Positions 9,198-17,874 of a DNA stretch of 64,000 nucleotides are shown in pieces. Source of the DNA: Paractinoplanes brasiliensis. GTDB taxonomy: Bacteria; Actinomycetota; Actinomycetes; Mycobacteriales; Micromonosporaceae. A model generated the notes under the pieces. That model was given only the letters and a program-made list of their open reading frames with translations. It made no database searches and was not told where the DNA came from. Within the stretch, counting starts at the first letter, position 1. Every line of letters starts with the position of its first letter. Location: NCBI RefSeq assembly GCF_004362215.1, contig NZ_SNWR01000001.1, positions 4,074,001-4,138,000 on the forward strand. Reading direction: 5' to 3'. The translations under genes were made by a program, and so were the position numbers.

Positions 9198-9683
9198 GTA
9201 GTCGTGGTACTTGGTGGCGAACGGCTCGCTGCCGTCGCCCAGCGCCACGAGCAGTTCCTGGGCGGCCGCGCGGGCGGAGCGTACGAGATCGTCGGGGTAG
9301 CCGAACTGGGTGCGGTGCTCCTCGAACTCGTCCTCGTCGCGCAGCTCGACCAGGCCCGTCGAGCGGCGCCGGACCACGTCGAGGTCGAGATCGATGATGT
9401 GGACGGTGTCACCCTCCCACCGCGCCGGGGTGGTGATGTCGCAGTAGACCTCGCTGGTGCGCGGCTGCGGGTTGAACATGCCCGTCCACCACGTGTGATG
9501 CGGGATGAGCAGCACGAACGGGATCTGCTCGACCGAGGCGCGGCCGTGGTAGACCGACTCCGTGCCACGCGGCACACCCACCCAGACACCGAGGTCGTCG
9601 GAGTCGAAACGGCGGGCTGGATAGTCCCGATGGGCCGAACCGTCGTACTTGGTGTAGACGACCCGGACCGTGTCACTCGGCAT
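9177..9683 (-). CDS. DUF402 domain protein
   Basis: This is a 168-residue protein starting at ATG 9683. It has the DUF402/FomD-like beta-barrel features: VWVGVPRGTESVYHGR in the N-terminal half and VHIIDLDLDVVRRR with clustered acidic residues. In the family (YtjA/Ntdp type) these form a metal-dependent nucleoside di- or triphosphate or CMP-phosphonate hydrolase site. The precise substrate is unknown. It stands alone between the sigma factor and the helicase and overlaps the sigma factor end. Confidence 0.8.
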   Translation of the reverse strand: MPSDTVRVVYTKYDGSAHRDYPARRFDSDDLGVWVGVPRGTESVYHGRASVEQIPFVLLIPHHTWWTGMFNPQPRTSEVYCDITTPARWEGDTVHIIDLDLDVVRRRSTGLVELRDEDEFEEHRTQFGYPDDLVRSARAAAQELLVALGDGSEPFATKYHDYLKRVTD

Positions 9684-9738
9684 GCGAGAACCCTAACGGT
9701 GGTCGGCTTCTGTCGGTGGTGGCGGGTACCGTCTGCGC

Positions 9739-11751
9739 GTGCCCGCAGCAACGAAGAAGAGCGCCACCGCCGAAAAGCTCCTCCAAGCAGCCGTCGGCGC
9801 CGTTCCCGGTGGCGCTTCCCGTCCGGGTCAGGAAGCCATGGTCGCCGCGATCGACAAGGCGATACGCGATCGTGAGCATCTGCTCGTCCAGGCCGGCACG
9901 GGCACCGGAAAGAGCCTGGCCTACCTCACGCCGTCCCTGCTCGTCGACGGTCCCGTGGTGGTCTCCACCGCCACCCTGGCTCTGCAGAATCAGCTGGTCG
10001 AGCATGATTTGCCCCGTCTTGCGGCGGCGGTCGAGCCGGTGCTCGGGCGTAAACCCACCTTCGCCGTGCTCAAGGGCCGCCACCACTACCTCTGCGTGGC
10101 CAAGATGGAACACGCCGACGAGGAAGAGCCCACCGACACGCTCTTCGACGACGCGCCTCCCAAGGCCACCCAGTGGCTCGGCGAGGCCGGCCGTCTGGGC
10201 AAGCAGATCCAGCGGCTGCAGGCCTGGGCCGAAAAGACCACGACGGGCGACCGTGACGAGCTCGACCCCGGCGTCGACGACACAGCCTGGCGGCAGGTCT
10301 CGATGCCGGCGCGCGATTGCGTCGGGGCCCAGCGCTGCCCGTACGGTCCGGAGTGTTTCGCCGAGGCGTCGCGCGCCCGTGCCCGCGAGGCCGACATCGT
10401 CGTCACCAACCACAGCCTGCTCGCGGTCGACATGCTGGCCGAGCGGCACATCGTCCCGCCGCACAAGCTGCTGATCATCGACGAGGCCCACGAGCTGGCC
10501 GACCGTGTCTCCTCCGCCTCGCAGGCCGAGCTGACCCCCGACGCGATCGAGCGCTCGTCCCGCCGCGCCCGCACGCTGATCCCGCCCGCGGTCGCCGAGT
10601 CGCTGGCCGAGGCGGCCGACGCGCTCACCGTGGGCCTGGCCGAGACGCCGGCCGGTCGCATCACCTCAGGGCTGCCCGAGCTGTTGCAGCAGGCCGTCAC
10701 GCTGATCGAGTCGGCCACCCGGGCCGGGCTCACGGCGATCGGCGACGTCAAGGGCGACGACCCCGATCCCGTACGCAAGCAGCAGGCCAAGGCGGCCCTC
10801 GACGATCTCAACGACACGGCTCAGCGGCTGCTCGAGGAGTCCGACTTCGACGTCGCCTGGGTCGAGAAGTCCGACACCGGCAGCGGCCGGCGGGCGCTGG
10901 TGGTGGCCCCGCTCTCGGTCGCCGGCACGCTGGCACAGGGCCTCTACTCCGACCGTACGGTGGTGGCGACCTCGGCCACGCTGACGCTGGGCGGCCGTTT
11001 CGACACCGTGGCCCGCTCGCTGGGCCTGCCCACGGCCGCTGCCACCCCGTCGGCCGACCCCCAGTCACCCGCCTCCGGTGACGGCTGGACGTCGCTCGAC
11101 GTCGGCTCCCCGTTCGACTACCCGCGGCAGGGCATCCTCTACGTCGCCGCCCACCTGCCCCGCCCGCAGATGTCCGGCCTGCCCGCGGCGGCCGGCGAAG
11201 AGCTGGTCAAGCTGGTCGAGGCGCTCGGCGGCCGCACGCTGGGCCTGTTCTCGTCGCGGCGGGCCGCCACCCAGGCGGCCGAGCTGCTGCGCGCCCGCAC
11301 CGACCTGCCGATCCTGCTGCAGGGCGAGGAATCGCTGCCGGTGCTGGTCCGCCGCTTCAAGGAGGACAAGGCGAGCTGCCTGTTCGGCGTCATGTCGCTC
11401 TGGCAGGGCGTCGACGTGCCGGGCGACGCCTGCCAGCTGGTGGTGATCGACCGGCTGCCCTTCCCCCGCCCCGACGAGCCCCTGGCCGCGGCCCGCGCGG
11501 CCGCTGTCGACGCGAGCGGCGGCTCCGGCTTCTCGTCGGTGAGCGTCCCGATCGCCGCCGTCCGCCTGGCCCAGGGCGTCGGCCGCCTGATCCGCTCCAC
11601 GGGCGACAAGGGCGTGGTGGCCGTCCTCGACTCCCGCCTCGAAACAGCCCGCGGCTACGGCGCCTTCCTCCGCAAGTCGCTGCCGCCTTTCTGGTACACG
11701 ACCCGCCCCGATGTCGCCCTCGGCGCCCTCCAGCGCCTGTCCGGCAAGTGA
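9739..11751 (+). CDS. dinG: DinG-like ATP-dependent DNA helicase with Fe-S cluster
   Basis: This is a 670-residue superfamily 2 helicase starting at GTG. Walker A AGTGTGKS lies near residues 53-60, and the DEAH box is in LLIIDEAHELAD. A cysteine set lies between them, consisting of YLCVAKM plus CVGAQRCPYGPEC, which fits the 4Fe-4S domain of DinG/XPD helicases. C-terminal motifs include the ATSATLTLGG segment, GVMSLWQGVDVPG and GRLIRS. It unwinds DNA with 5'-3' polarity in the family and acts in repair and in removal of R-loops or secondary structures. It is a stand-alone gene. Confidence 0.93.
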   Translation: MPAATKKSATAEKLLQAAVGAVPGGASRPGQEAMVAAIDKAIRDREHLLVQAGTGTGKSLAYLTPSLLVDGPVVVSTATLALQNQLVEHDLPRLAAAVEPVLGRKPTFAVLKGRHHYLCVAKMEHADEEEPTDTLFDDAPPKATQWLGEAGRLGKQIQRLQAWAEKTTTGDRDELDPGVDDTAWRQVSMPARDCVGAQRCPYGPECFAEASRARAREADIVVTNHSLLAVDMLAERHIVPPHKLLIIDEAHELADRVSSASQAELTPDAIERSSRRARTLIPPAVAESLAEAADALTVGLAETPAGRITSGLPELLQQAVTLIESATRAGLTAIGDVKGDDPDPVRKQQAKAALDDLNDTAQRLLEESDFDVAWVEKSDTGSGRRALVVAPLSVAGTLAQGLYSDRTVVATSATLTLGGRFDTVARSLGLPTAAATPSADPQSPASGDGWTSLDVGSPFDYPRQGILYVAAHLPRPQMSGLPAAAGEELVKLVEALGGRTLGLFSSRRAATQAAELLRARTDLPILLQGEESLPVLVRRFKEDKASCLFGVMSLWQGVDVPGDACQLVVIDRLPFPRPDEPLAAARAAAVDASGGSGFSSVSVPIAAVRLAQGVGRLIRSTGDKGVVAVLDSRLETARGYGAFLRKSLPPFWYTTRPDVALGALQRLSGK

Positions 11752-11770
11752 GCGGACGGGGCGTGACACC

Positions 11771-12637
11771 ATGGCTGCTGTGACGGCGCCGGGGCGAGTG
11801 GAGCAGCCGGCGGGGGAGCCGCCGCGCGGCAAGCGGCGGTGGGTGCTGGTCGGGGTCGTGGCGGCCTGGATCGTGGTGGTCTCGGTGCTGGCCGTCTGGT
11901 CGGTCGGGCACGAGCGGCCCACCGTGCCCGAGCAGCGTGATCTCGAGCTGGCCGTGGGGGATCTGCAGCGGGCGGCGGGCGTGGTCTTCGCCGCGGCCGG
12001 GGCCGAGGGGCGTCCCGTTGCGCTCGGCCCGCTGGAGCTGTCGAGGGAGTGCCGGGTCACACCCGTACGGCAGGGGTTGATCGCCGCCCGCAACGTGACC
12101 GTTCTGGCGCCCGCCGGTCAGACCCCCGAGGCCGTACGCGCCATCGCGAACCGGTTGCCCGCGGGCTGGGCGGCCGACGTGGCCGAGGGGCGGGGCGGCA
12201 CCCGGGTGTCGCTGCACGCCGACGCGGGCAACTTCATCGGCGTCGACCTGACCACCGAGTCGTCCACCCAGGTCTTCTCACTGCGGCTGACCACCGGGTG
12301 CCGGCCGGTCGACGGCGACCCGCCGAGCGGCGCCGACCCCGCCGCCCCGGCCGAGCCCGGGGTGCTGCCTCAGGTGCTGACCGGGCTGGACGCGGTCCCC
12401 GCGCCTCCCGCCGTACGCGCTGTGACCTGTCCGTCCGGCGCGGTGGCGGCGTCGTACACGGTGGACGGGATTCGGATGACGAGCGATCTGGCCGGGCGGA
12501 TGCGCCGGCTCGCCGGTGACGCCAAGCTGCTCAGCTCGGACAGCGGGTCGTACGCCTATCGCAGCGGTGACGTGTCGGTGCTGGTGCTGCCGACCGGTGG
12601 CCTCATGCGGGTGGTCGTCAGCACCGCCTGTCAATAG
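11771..12637 (+). CDS. membrane-anchored protein of unknown function
   Basis: This is a 288-residue protein; I use ATG 11771 because an earlier in-frame start would lie inside the helicase gene. A basic N-terminus (PPRGKRRW) is followed by one transmembrane helix, about residues 25-47 (VLVGVVAAWIVVVSVLAV), leaving a 240-residue extracytoplasmic domain. The domain has conserved-looking cysteines (SRECRV, TTGCRP, VTCPSG, STACQ) that could form two disulfides. No known family is recognised. It overlaps the convergent DsrE gene by 7 bp. Confidence 0.7.
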   Translation: MAAVTAPGRVEQPAGEPPRGKRRWVLVGVVAAWIVVVSVLAVWSVGHERPTVPEQRDLELAVGDLQRAAGVVFAAAGAEGRPVALGPLELSRECRVTPVRQGLIAARNVTVLAPAGQTPEAVRAIANRLPAGWAADVAEGRGGTRVSLHADAGNFIGVDLTTESSTQVFSLRLTTGCRPVDGDPPSGADPAAPAEPGVLPQVLTGLDAVPAPPAVRAVTCPSGAVAASYTVDGIRMTSDLAGRMRRLAGDAKLLSSDSGSYAYRSGDVSVLVLPTGGLMRVVVSTACQ

Positions 12638-12993
12638 ACGAGGGCCTGTGCGCCGTCCGACATGATCTCTTCGACGAAGACGGCCGCCCCGGCGATGCGG
12701 ATGCCGGGCAGCACCTTGTCGGGCGTGATGTCGCGACGGGCGGCGCACTGCGTGCAGGCTGTCACCCGGCCCGTCGAGAGCAGCAGGTCGAGCAGATCGG
12801 GCAGCGGCGCCGCGTGCGGCAGCTCGAACTCGGCGGCCCGGCCGGGCAGCGCGAACCACGTCGACTCGCCGGTGAGCCAGAACGAGACGTCCACCCCGGA
12901 CGACACCGCGGTGCTCGCCACGGTGAAGGCTTGTGAGCAGCGCTCCGGCGCGTCCGCGCCCGCGGTTGCCTTGACGACCAGCAAGCGTGTCAT
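12631..12993 (-). CDS. DsrE-family protein
   Basis: This is a 120-residue small alpha/beta protein; MTRLLVVKATAG is taken as the start (ATG 12993). The family pattern is visible: a first beta strand, a helix with CSQAFTVA, a VDVSFWLTGEST strand and loop, and a CTQCAARR segment placing a cysteine where DsrE/TusD proteins carry the persulfide residue. DsrE-like proteins act in sulfur relay or redox sensing. It lies divergently from the small ORF and nitrobindin block and may share its promoter region (12994-13019). Confidence 0.75.
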   Translation of the reverse strand: MTRLLVVKATAGADAPERCSQAFTVASTAVSSGVDVSFWLTGESTWFALPGRAAEFELPHAAPLPDLLDLLLSTGRVTACTQCAARRDITPDKVLPGIRIAGAAVFVEEIMSDGAQALVY

Positions 12994-13019
12994 GGCGGCC
13001 AGCATAAGATGGTCCGGTC

Positions 13020-13124
13020 ATGGTTACGGAAATCGGGTTTGTCAGCCTGCTGGTCGCCGGTCTCGGCGCGCTGGCGGGCGGGTTCGGCTATCTGGCGATG
13101 CGTGTGTCGAGGGGGCGTTGGTGA
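13020..13124 (+). CDS. 34-residue single-pass membrane miniprotein
   Basis: A 34-codon frame starts at ATG 13020 and ends at TGA 13124. The product has a hydrophobic segment over residues 5-27 (IGFVSLLVAGLGALAGGFGY) and a basic end (MRVSRGRW). The stop overlaps the GTG start of the nitrobindin gene as GTGA, which supports real translation and coupling. The function is unknown. A short membrane peptide here might position the following haem protein, but that is speculation. Confidence 0.6.
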   Translation: MVTEIGFVSLLVAGLGALAGGFGYLAMRVSRGRW

Positions 13125-13729
13125 GCGATCAGCAGCAGGACAATCCGCTGGGACCGCCGCCCTGGCTCAACGCTCCACCGGTCGACCCTTACCCGTACGA
13201 GGAAACGCACGACCTGCGGAAGGGCGCCGACCTCCACCCGGCGCTGCTCGGGCTGCTGCCGTTCGTCGGGTTGTGGCGTGGCCGTGGCCAGGGCGGCTTC
13301 CCCGCCGAGAAGGACTATGACTTCGCGCAAGAGGTGCGGATCAGCCACGACGGCCGCCCCTTCCTGCGGTACGAGTCGCGTTCCTGGCTGCTCGACGAGG
13401 AGTCGAAGCCGGCCGGTGAGTGGATCGTCGAGTCGGGCTTCTGGCGTCCGGTGCCGGGCGCCGATGGCCGCGCGACCGACGAGATGGAGGCGGTGATCGT
13501 CGCCCCCGAGGGCACTGTCGAGATCTACGTCGGCAACACGATCGGCACCACCCGGCTCGAGATCGACACCGACGCGGTGGCCTACACCCCGACCGGTCAG
13601 CATCTGACCGGCGCGCGCCGGCTGTTCGGCATCGTCGAGGGCGCGCTGCTGTACGCCCACGAGGTGTCGATCGACAAGAGCGAGCTGCAGCCGCACATGT
13701 CGGCGAGGCTGCTCAGGGTCGGCGGTTGA
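13121..13729 (+). CDS. nitrobindin-like haem-binding beta-barrel protein (FABP family)
   Basis: This is a 202-residue protein starting at GTG 13121, translationally coupled to the preceding miniprotein. The nitrobindin signature GLWRGRGQGGFP lies near residues 46-57, and later strands FLRYESRSWLLD and ESGFWRPVPG match the ten-stranded barrel of the THAP4/nitrobindin family. A C-terminal histidine-containing strand (LQPHMSARLLRV) fits the haem pocket. These proteins bind ferric haem and react with NO or isomerise peroxynitrite. The next gene is a Nur-like Fur regulator, an arrangement also seen, as I recall, in Streptomyces. Confidence 0.87.
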   Translation: MSDQQQDNPLGPPPWLNAPPVDPYPYEETHDLRKGADLHPALLGLLPFVGLWRGRGQGGFPAEKDYDFAQEVRISHDGRPFLRYESRSWLLDEESKPAGEWIVESGFWRPVPGADGRATDEMEAVIVAPEGTVEIYVGNTIGTTRLEIDTDAVAYTPTGQHLTGARRLFGIVEGALLYAHEVSIDKSELQPHMSARLLRVGG

Positions 13730-13755
13730 GCAGCCCGAGGGCGTAACCTGGTGGC

Positions 13756-14175
13756 GTGTCCGCCACTGCTCTTGCCGCCATGCTCCGCGAGCGTGGCCTG
13801 CGGCTCACCCCGCAGCGCCAGCTGATCCTCGAGGCGGTCCACGAGCTGGGCCATGCCACCCCCGAGCAGGTGCACAATCACGTGCGCGAGCGCGCCGCCG
13901 GTGTCAACATCACCACCGTCTATCGCACGCTCGAGCTGCTCGAGGAGCTCGGTCTCGTCAACCACACCCACCTGTCGCACGGGTCGCCGACGTATCACGC
14001 GGCGGGTGAGGATCAGCACGTTCACCTAGTCTGCCGTGGATGTGGGTCGATCAGTGAGGTAGACCCGAGTGTGATGGAGCCGGTGACCGACCGGCTGCTG
14101 AGCGAGCGCGACTTCCGTGTCGACGTGGGCCACGTGTCGCTCTTCGGCGTTTGCGGTGACTGCAAGGAGCTGTGA
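13756..14175 (+). CDS. Fur-family regulator, probably nickel-responsive Nur
   Basis: This is a 139-residue protein starting at GTG. It has an N-terminal winged helix (LRLTPQRQLILEAVHEL, TTVYRTLELLEELGLV) and a C-terminal dimerisation and metal domain with HVHLVCRGCGS and CGDCKE. These provide two CxxC pairs for a structural metal plus histidines for the sensory site. The sequence and neighbourhood (nitrobindin before, YgfZ after) resemble Streptomyces Nur, which represses nickel uptake and sodF. Zur or another Fur branch cannot be excluded. Translation is coupled to ygfZ (1-bp gap). Confidence 0.85.
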   Translation: MSATALAAMLRERGLRLTPQRQLILEAVHELGHATPEQVHNHVRERAAGVNITTVYRTLELLEELGLVNHTHLSHGSPTYHAAGEDQHVHLVCRGCGSISEVDPSVMEPVTDRLLSERDFRVDVGHVSLFGVCGDCKEL

Positions 14176-14176
14176 G

Positions 14177-15211
14177 ATGACCGTGGTGATGGTCGAGGAC
14201 CTGGACCCCTCGTCCGCCGATGCCGGGGTGCCGGCGCACTACGGCGACCCGATGCGCGAACAGCGCACGCTGGCCACCGCCGTGGGTCTGGTCGACCGTT
14301 CGAACCGTGACGTGGTCGCGGTGCCGGGCGAGGAACGGGCCTCCTGGCTGCACACGCTGACCACTCAGCACCTGGCGGATCTGTCGGCGATGCAGGGGAC
14401 CGAACTTCTGGTTCTCTCCCCGAACGGCCACGTCGAGCAGCACGCCCTGGTGACCGAGGACGGCGCCACGGCCTGGTTGGACACCGAGCCGGGTGCGGGC
14501 GCGGGCCTGCTGAAATACCTCGAGATGATGCGCTTCTTCACCCGCGTCGAGCCCCGGGACGCGACGGCCGAGATCGCCGTTCTGTCCCTGGTGGGGCCGG
14601 GCGCGGCCGACGTCATCCCCGGTTTGGCCGAGCCACGGATCAACCCGGTGCCGGGCGCCAAGTTCGCTGCCGGCGAGGTTCCGGCCGGGGCGACGAGCCT
14701 TTACCCCGTACGGGAAACGGAATTTGGTCTTGCCCGGCGGGTGCCCCTCGGCGTCGACCTGCTCGTCCCGCGCGCCGAGAAAACCGCGGTGGTCGAGAAA
14801 CTCGGCGTGCCCCTGGCCGGGCTGTGGGCCTACGAGGCGCTCCGGGTCGAGCGGCGCATCCCCCGGCTGGGCTGGGAGAGCGACCACCGCACGATTCCGG
14901 CCGAGGCCGAGTTCCTGGCCGCCGCCGTGCACCTCGACAAGGGTTGTTATCGCGGGCAGGAAACGGTGGCCCGGGTGCACCACCTCGGCCGCCCGCCGCG
15001 CCGGCTCGCCCTGCTGCACTTCGACGGCATCGCCACCGACCAGCCGCCGGTCCAGGGCACCCCGGTGATCCGGGAGGGCCGCGAGGTCGGCTTCATCGGC
15101 ACGGCCGTACGCCATCACGAGCTCGGTCTCATCGCCCTCGCCGTGCTCAAGCGCACCGCCACGGACGGGCTGACGGTGGGCGATTCCGTGGTCGCGGTGG
15201 AGGAACACTAA
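14177..15211 (+). CDS. ygfZ: YgfZ/GcvT-like folate-binding Fe-S maintenance protein
   Basis: This is a 344-residue protein; ATG 14177 is used because it follows the fur stop codon directly. The hallmark motif KGCYRGQE lies near residues 255-262, with its cysteine, and upstream is the GcvT-like fold with WLHTLTTQHL. YgfZ proteins use tetrahydrofolate to support repair or assembly of certain Fe-S enzymes. The cluster nitrobindin-Nur-YgfZ suggests a metal and redox stress context. Confidence 0.9.
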   Translation: MTVVMVEDLDPSSADAGVPAHYGDPMREQRTLATAVGLVDRSNRDVVAVPGEERASWLHTLTTQHLADLSAMQGTELLVLSPNGHVEQHALVTEDGATAWLDTEPGAGAGLLKYLEMMRFFTRVEPRDATAEIAVLSLVGPGAADVIPGLAEPRINPVPGAKFAAGEVPAGATSLYPVRETEFGLARRVPLGVDLLVPRAEKTAVVEKLGVPLAGLWAYEALRVERRIPRLGWESDHRTIPAEAEFLAAAVHLDKGCYRGQETVARVHHLGRPPRRLALLHFDGIATDQPPVQGTPVIREGREVGFIGTAVRHHELGLIALAVLKRTATDGLTVGDSVVAVEEH

Positions 15212-15221
15212 GGTCACACCC

Positions 15222-16055
15222 ATGACCGGGACCGTGATCACCGTTGCTCCGACCGGCGCCGAAAGCAGCAAGGCCGACGTGCCCGCGCTGCCTGTCACGC
15301 TCGACGAACTCGTGGCCACCGCCAAGGAGTGCGAAGCGCTGGGCGCCGCCATCATCCACGTCCACATCCGGGACGCCGATGCCCGACCGACCCTCGATCA
15401 GGGGCGGCTGCGCGCGACCGTTGCCGCGCTGCGCGAGTCGACCGGCCTGATCGTGCAGCTCTCCTCGGGTGGCGCGGTCACCGACCCGGAATCCGACCGG
15501 CTGGCCGTGCTCGACGCCGGGCCCGAGATGGCCTCCTGCACGATGGGCACTGTCAACTTCGGTGACGGCGTGTTCATGAACCGCTGGGAGTTCATCGTCG
15601 ACCTGCACACGCGCATGCAGGACAAGGGCATCGTTCCGGAGTACGAGATCTTCGACCTCGGCCAGCTCACGTCGCTGCAGCGGCTGCTGGGCAAGCACGG
15701 GCTGCCGTACGGCGGGCACGTGCACGTCGACCTGGTGATGGGGGTGCCGGGCGGTATGCCGGGCACGGCCGCGGCGCTGGTCGCCTGCGAGCGGGCCCTG
15801 CGTGATCTGCCCGAGGGCACGACGTTCTCGGCCACCGGCATCGGGCGCTCCACCATCCCGGTGATGCTGGCCTCGCTGAGCGCGGGCGGTCACCTGCGGG
15901 TCGGTATGGAAGACACGATCACGTACGCCAAGGGGCGCCCGGTGGAGTCGAACATGCAGCTCGTCGCGCGGGCGGTCGGGTTCGCCCAGCTGGCCCAGCG
16001 CCCGCCGCTGACCGCGCGTGAGACCCGCGAGCTGCTGGGTGTCCCGGCCCGATGA
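15222..16055 (+). CDS. BKACE beta-keto acid cleavage enzyme (DUF849)
   Basis: This is a 277-residue TIM-barrel enzyme. Zinc ligands match those of 3-keto-5-aminohexanoate cleavage enzyme in number and position: His46 and His48 in IIHVHIRD, and Glu230 in VGMEDTI. A conserved SSGGAVTD loop follows strand 3. The family condenses a beta-keto acid with acetyl-CoA to give acetoacetate and a CoA ester. The substrate cannot be inferred. It overlaps the asparaginase gene as ATGA, so both are made together. Confidence 0.9.
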   Translation: MTGTVITVAPTGAESSKADVPALPVTLDELVATAKECEALGAAIIHVHIRDADARPTLDQGRLRATVAALRESTGLIVQLSSGGAVTDPESDRLAVLDAGPEMASCTMGTVNFGDGVFMNRWEFIVDLHTRMQDKGIVPEYEIFDLGQLTSLQRLLGKHGLPYGGHVHVDLVMGVPGGMPGTAAALVACERALRDLPEGTTFSATGIGRSTIPVMLASLSAGGHLRVGMEDTITYAKGRPVESNMQLVARAVGFAQLAQRPPLTARETRELLGVPAR

Positions 16056-16957
16056 TCATTGCTCAGGTTCTGCGCTCGGGTTTCGTGGAAAGCGTTCACC
16101 ACGGCTCGGTCTTCTCCACCGCCGGCAGCCGTGGGGACGTGGCCAGCCCGATCTTTCCGCGCTCGTCGAACAAGCCGCTGCAGACGGTCGGGATGCTGCG
16201 CGCCGGTCTCGTGCCGCGCGACGACGCCGACCTGGCCCTGATCAGCGGCAGCCACTTCGGGGAGCCGTTCCACGTACGCCGGGTCCGCGAAATCCTCGCC
16301 GCGGCCGGTCTCGGCGTCGACGCGCTGCGCTGTCCCGCCTCGCTCCCGCTGGCCGAGAGCGCCCGGGACGAGTGGCTGCGTACGGGCGGCGGCCCCGAGC
16401 GGGTGCTGATGAACTGCTCGGGCAAGCACGCCGGGATGCTGGCGACCTGCGTGGCCAACGACTGGCCGGTGGAGTCGTACCTCGATCCCGCGCACCCGCT
16501 GCAGGTGGCGATCGCCCGCGCGGTGGCCGACCTGGCCGGCGAGAAGATCGCGGCCGTCGGGGTGGACGGCTGCGGCGCGCCGGTGCTCGCGTTGTCGCTC
16601 ACAGGTCTCGCGCGCGCGTTCGAGCGGCTGGTCACGGCCGAGCCGGGCAGCCACGAGCGCCGGGTGGCCGACGAGATGCGGGCCCACCCCGAGCTGGTGG
16701 CGGGCACTGCTGCCGACGACACCGTGCTCATGGCGGCGGTTCCGGGCCTGCTGGCCAAGGGTGGCGCCGAGGGTGTGGTGGCCGTCGCCGTGCCCGGCGC
16801 GGGGGCGATCGCCATCAAGATCGACGACGGCGGTATGCGGGCGCGCACCCCCGTTCTCCTCGATGAGCTGGACAAACTCGGCGTCAAGGCGCCGGTGATC
16901 GAGGAGCTGATCCTCGGCGGGGGAGAGCCGGTCGGCCGCGTGCGCGCGGTACGGTGA
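16052..16957 (+). CDS. L-asparaginase, Rhizobium-etli type
   Basis: This is a 301-residue enzyme of the PF06089 asparaginase class, distinct from the bacterial type I/II enzymes. Motifs include PRSSNKPLQ with the serine-lysine pair, MNCSGKHAGML, and GVDGCGAPV with a conserved cysteine that can bind zinc. It hydrolyses asparagine to aspartate and ammonia. Its start overlaps the BKACE stop codon. Confidence 0.9.
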   Translation: MIIAQVLRSGFVESVHHGSVFSTAGSRGDVASPIFPRSSNKPLQTVGMLRAGLVPRDDADLALISGSHFGEPFHVRRVREILAAAGLGVDALRCPASLPLAESARDEWLRTGGGPERVLMNCSGKHAGMLATCVANDWPVESYLDPAHPLQVAIARAVADLAGEKIAAVGVDGCGAPVLALSLTGLARAFERLVTAEPGSHERRVADEMRAHPELVAGTAADDTVLMAAVPGLLAKGGAEGVVAVAVPGAGAIAIKIDDGGMRARTPVLLDELDKLGVKAPVIEELILGGGEPVGRVRAVR

Positions 16958-16967
16958 CCCGAAACAC

Positions 16968-17004
16968 GCTAGCTGTAGTTAGCGTTTTGCTTGCAACAGC
17001 TAGC
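16968..17004. promoter_or_regulatory. inverted-repeat operator upstream of the XRE regulator
   Basis: A perfect 9-bp inverted repeat, GCTAGCTGT (16968-16976) and ACAGCTAGC (16996-17004), flanks a 19-bp spacer containing a third related half-site, GTTAGCG. The spacer includes TTGC-type promoter sequence. The position 22 bp before the start codon suggests autoregulation by the XRE protein. Confidence 0.5.
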
Positions 17005-17026
17005 ACCCCGGGCTACCTTCGAAGGC

Positions 17027-17410
17027 ATGGCCACACCCAAGGATCTGCCCGAGGACATCGGCGGTTTCATCCGTGACCTCCGGCAGACCGCCAAGATCTC
17101 GCTGCGCCAGCTCGCCGACAAGGCGGGCGTGAGCAACCCGTACCTCAGCCAGATCGAGCGTGGCCTGCGCAAGCCCAGTGCCGAGGTGCTGCAGCAGATC
17201 GCCAGCGCGCTGCGGGTGTCGACGCCCGCGATGTACCTGCGGGCGGGACTGCTCGACAGCGAGGGTCAGCAGGGTGTGCTGGCCGCCATCGCGGCCGACC
17301 CCGAGCTCACGATCGCGCAGAAGCAGTCGCTGACGCAGATCTACGAGACGTTCCGCAACGAGAACGCGCGCAACAACCCCGCCCAAGAGACTTCCGAGGA
17401 GCAGAAATGA
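17027..17410 (+). CDS. XRE-family helix-turn-helix regulator
   Basis: This is a 127-residue protein; ATG 17027 is chosen over an upstream in-frame ATG, which would lie inside the inverted-repeat region. The HTH spans residues about 14-70 and contains LRQLADKAGVSNPYLSQIERG followed by RKPSAEVLQQIASALRVS. The C-terminal part resembles the Rv0474 type of mycobacterial regulator. It overlaps the hbhA-like gene as ATGA, and the order XRE-HbhA-DUF2516 matches Rv0474-Rv0476 as I remember it. Confidence 0.88.
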   Translation: MATPKDLPEDIGGFIRDLRQTAKISLRQLADKAGVSNPYLSQIERGLRKPSAEVLQQIASALRVSTPAMYLRAGLLDSEGQQGVLAAIAADPELTIAQKQSLTQIYETFRNENARNNPAQETSEEQK

Positions 17411-17853
17411 CCGAGCAGACCAAGACCCGCATCCCCGCCCCGCTGTACGCCGCCGCCGGCGCCGGTGACATCGCCGTCGAGCAGCTGCGCAAGCTGCCCG
17501 CCGTGGTCAACGAGCTGAGCGAGCGCGCCGCCGCCTCGCTGCGCACCTACAACGAGCAGGCCGGCACCAAGGCCGCCGAGCTGCGTGACAAGGCTTCCAC
17601 CACCGACTTCGCCGCGCTGCGGGGCAACGCCGCCAGCGTCGCCACCTCGTTCGCCCAGATCGCCCAGGACCGCGCCGTCGCGGCGTACACCGCCCTGGTC
17701 GCCCGCGGTGAGCGCGTCGTCGGCACCGGTGTCGTCGAGGCCGCCGACGTGGTGAACGCCGACATCGAGACCACCGAGGAGCCGGCCGCCATCGAGTCCG
17801 CCCCGGCCGAGGCCAAGCCGAAGCCGCGCAAGCGCGCCGCCACCACCAAGTGA
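17407..17853 (+). CDS. HbhA-like heparin-binding haemagglutinin homologue
   Basis: This is a 148-residue helical, alanine-rich protein. After PLYAAAGAGDIAVEQLRKLP, a segment typical of HbhA, residues about 30-110 form an amphipathic coiled coil. The C-terminus is a short Lys/Arg/Pro/Ala tail (AKPKPRKRAATTK). In mycobacteria a longer lysine-rich tail binds heparan sulfate. In a soil organism the role is more likely in cell envelope or intracellular lipid functions. The identity rests on both sequence character and synteny. A strong hairpin follows the gene. Confidence 0.8.
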   Translation: MTEQTKTRIPAPLYAAAGAGDIAVEQLRKLPAVVNELSERAAASLRTYNEQAGTKAAELRDKASTTDFAALRGNAASVATSFAQIAQDRAVAAYTALVARGERVVGTGVVEAADVVNADIETTEEPAAIESAPAEAKPKPRKRAATTK

Positions 17854-17874
17854 CAACCGAGCACGACATGATCA

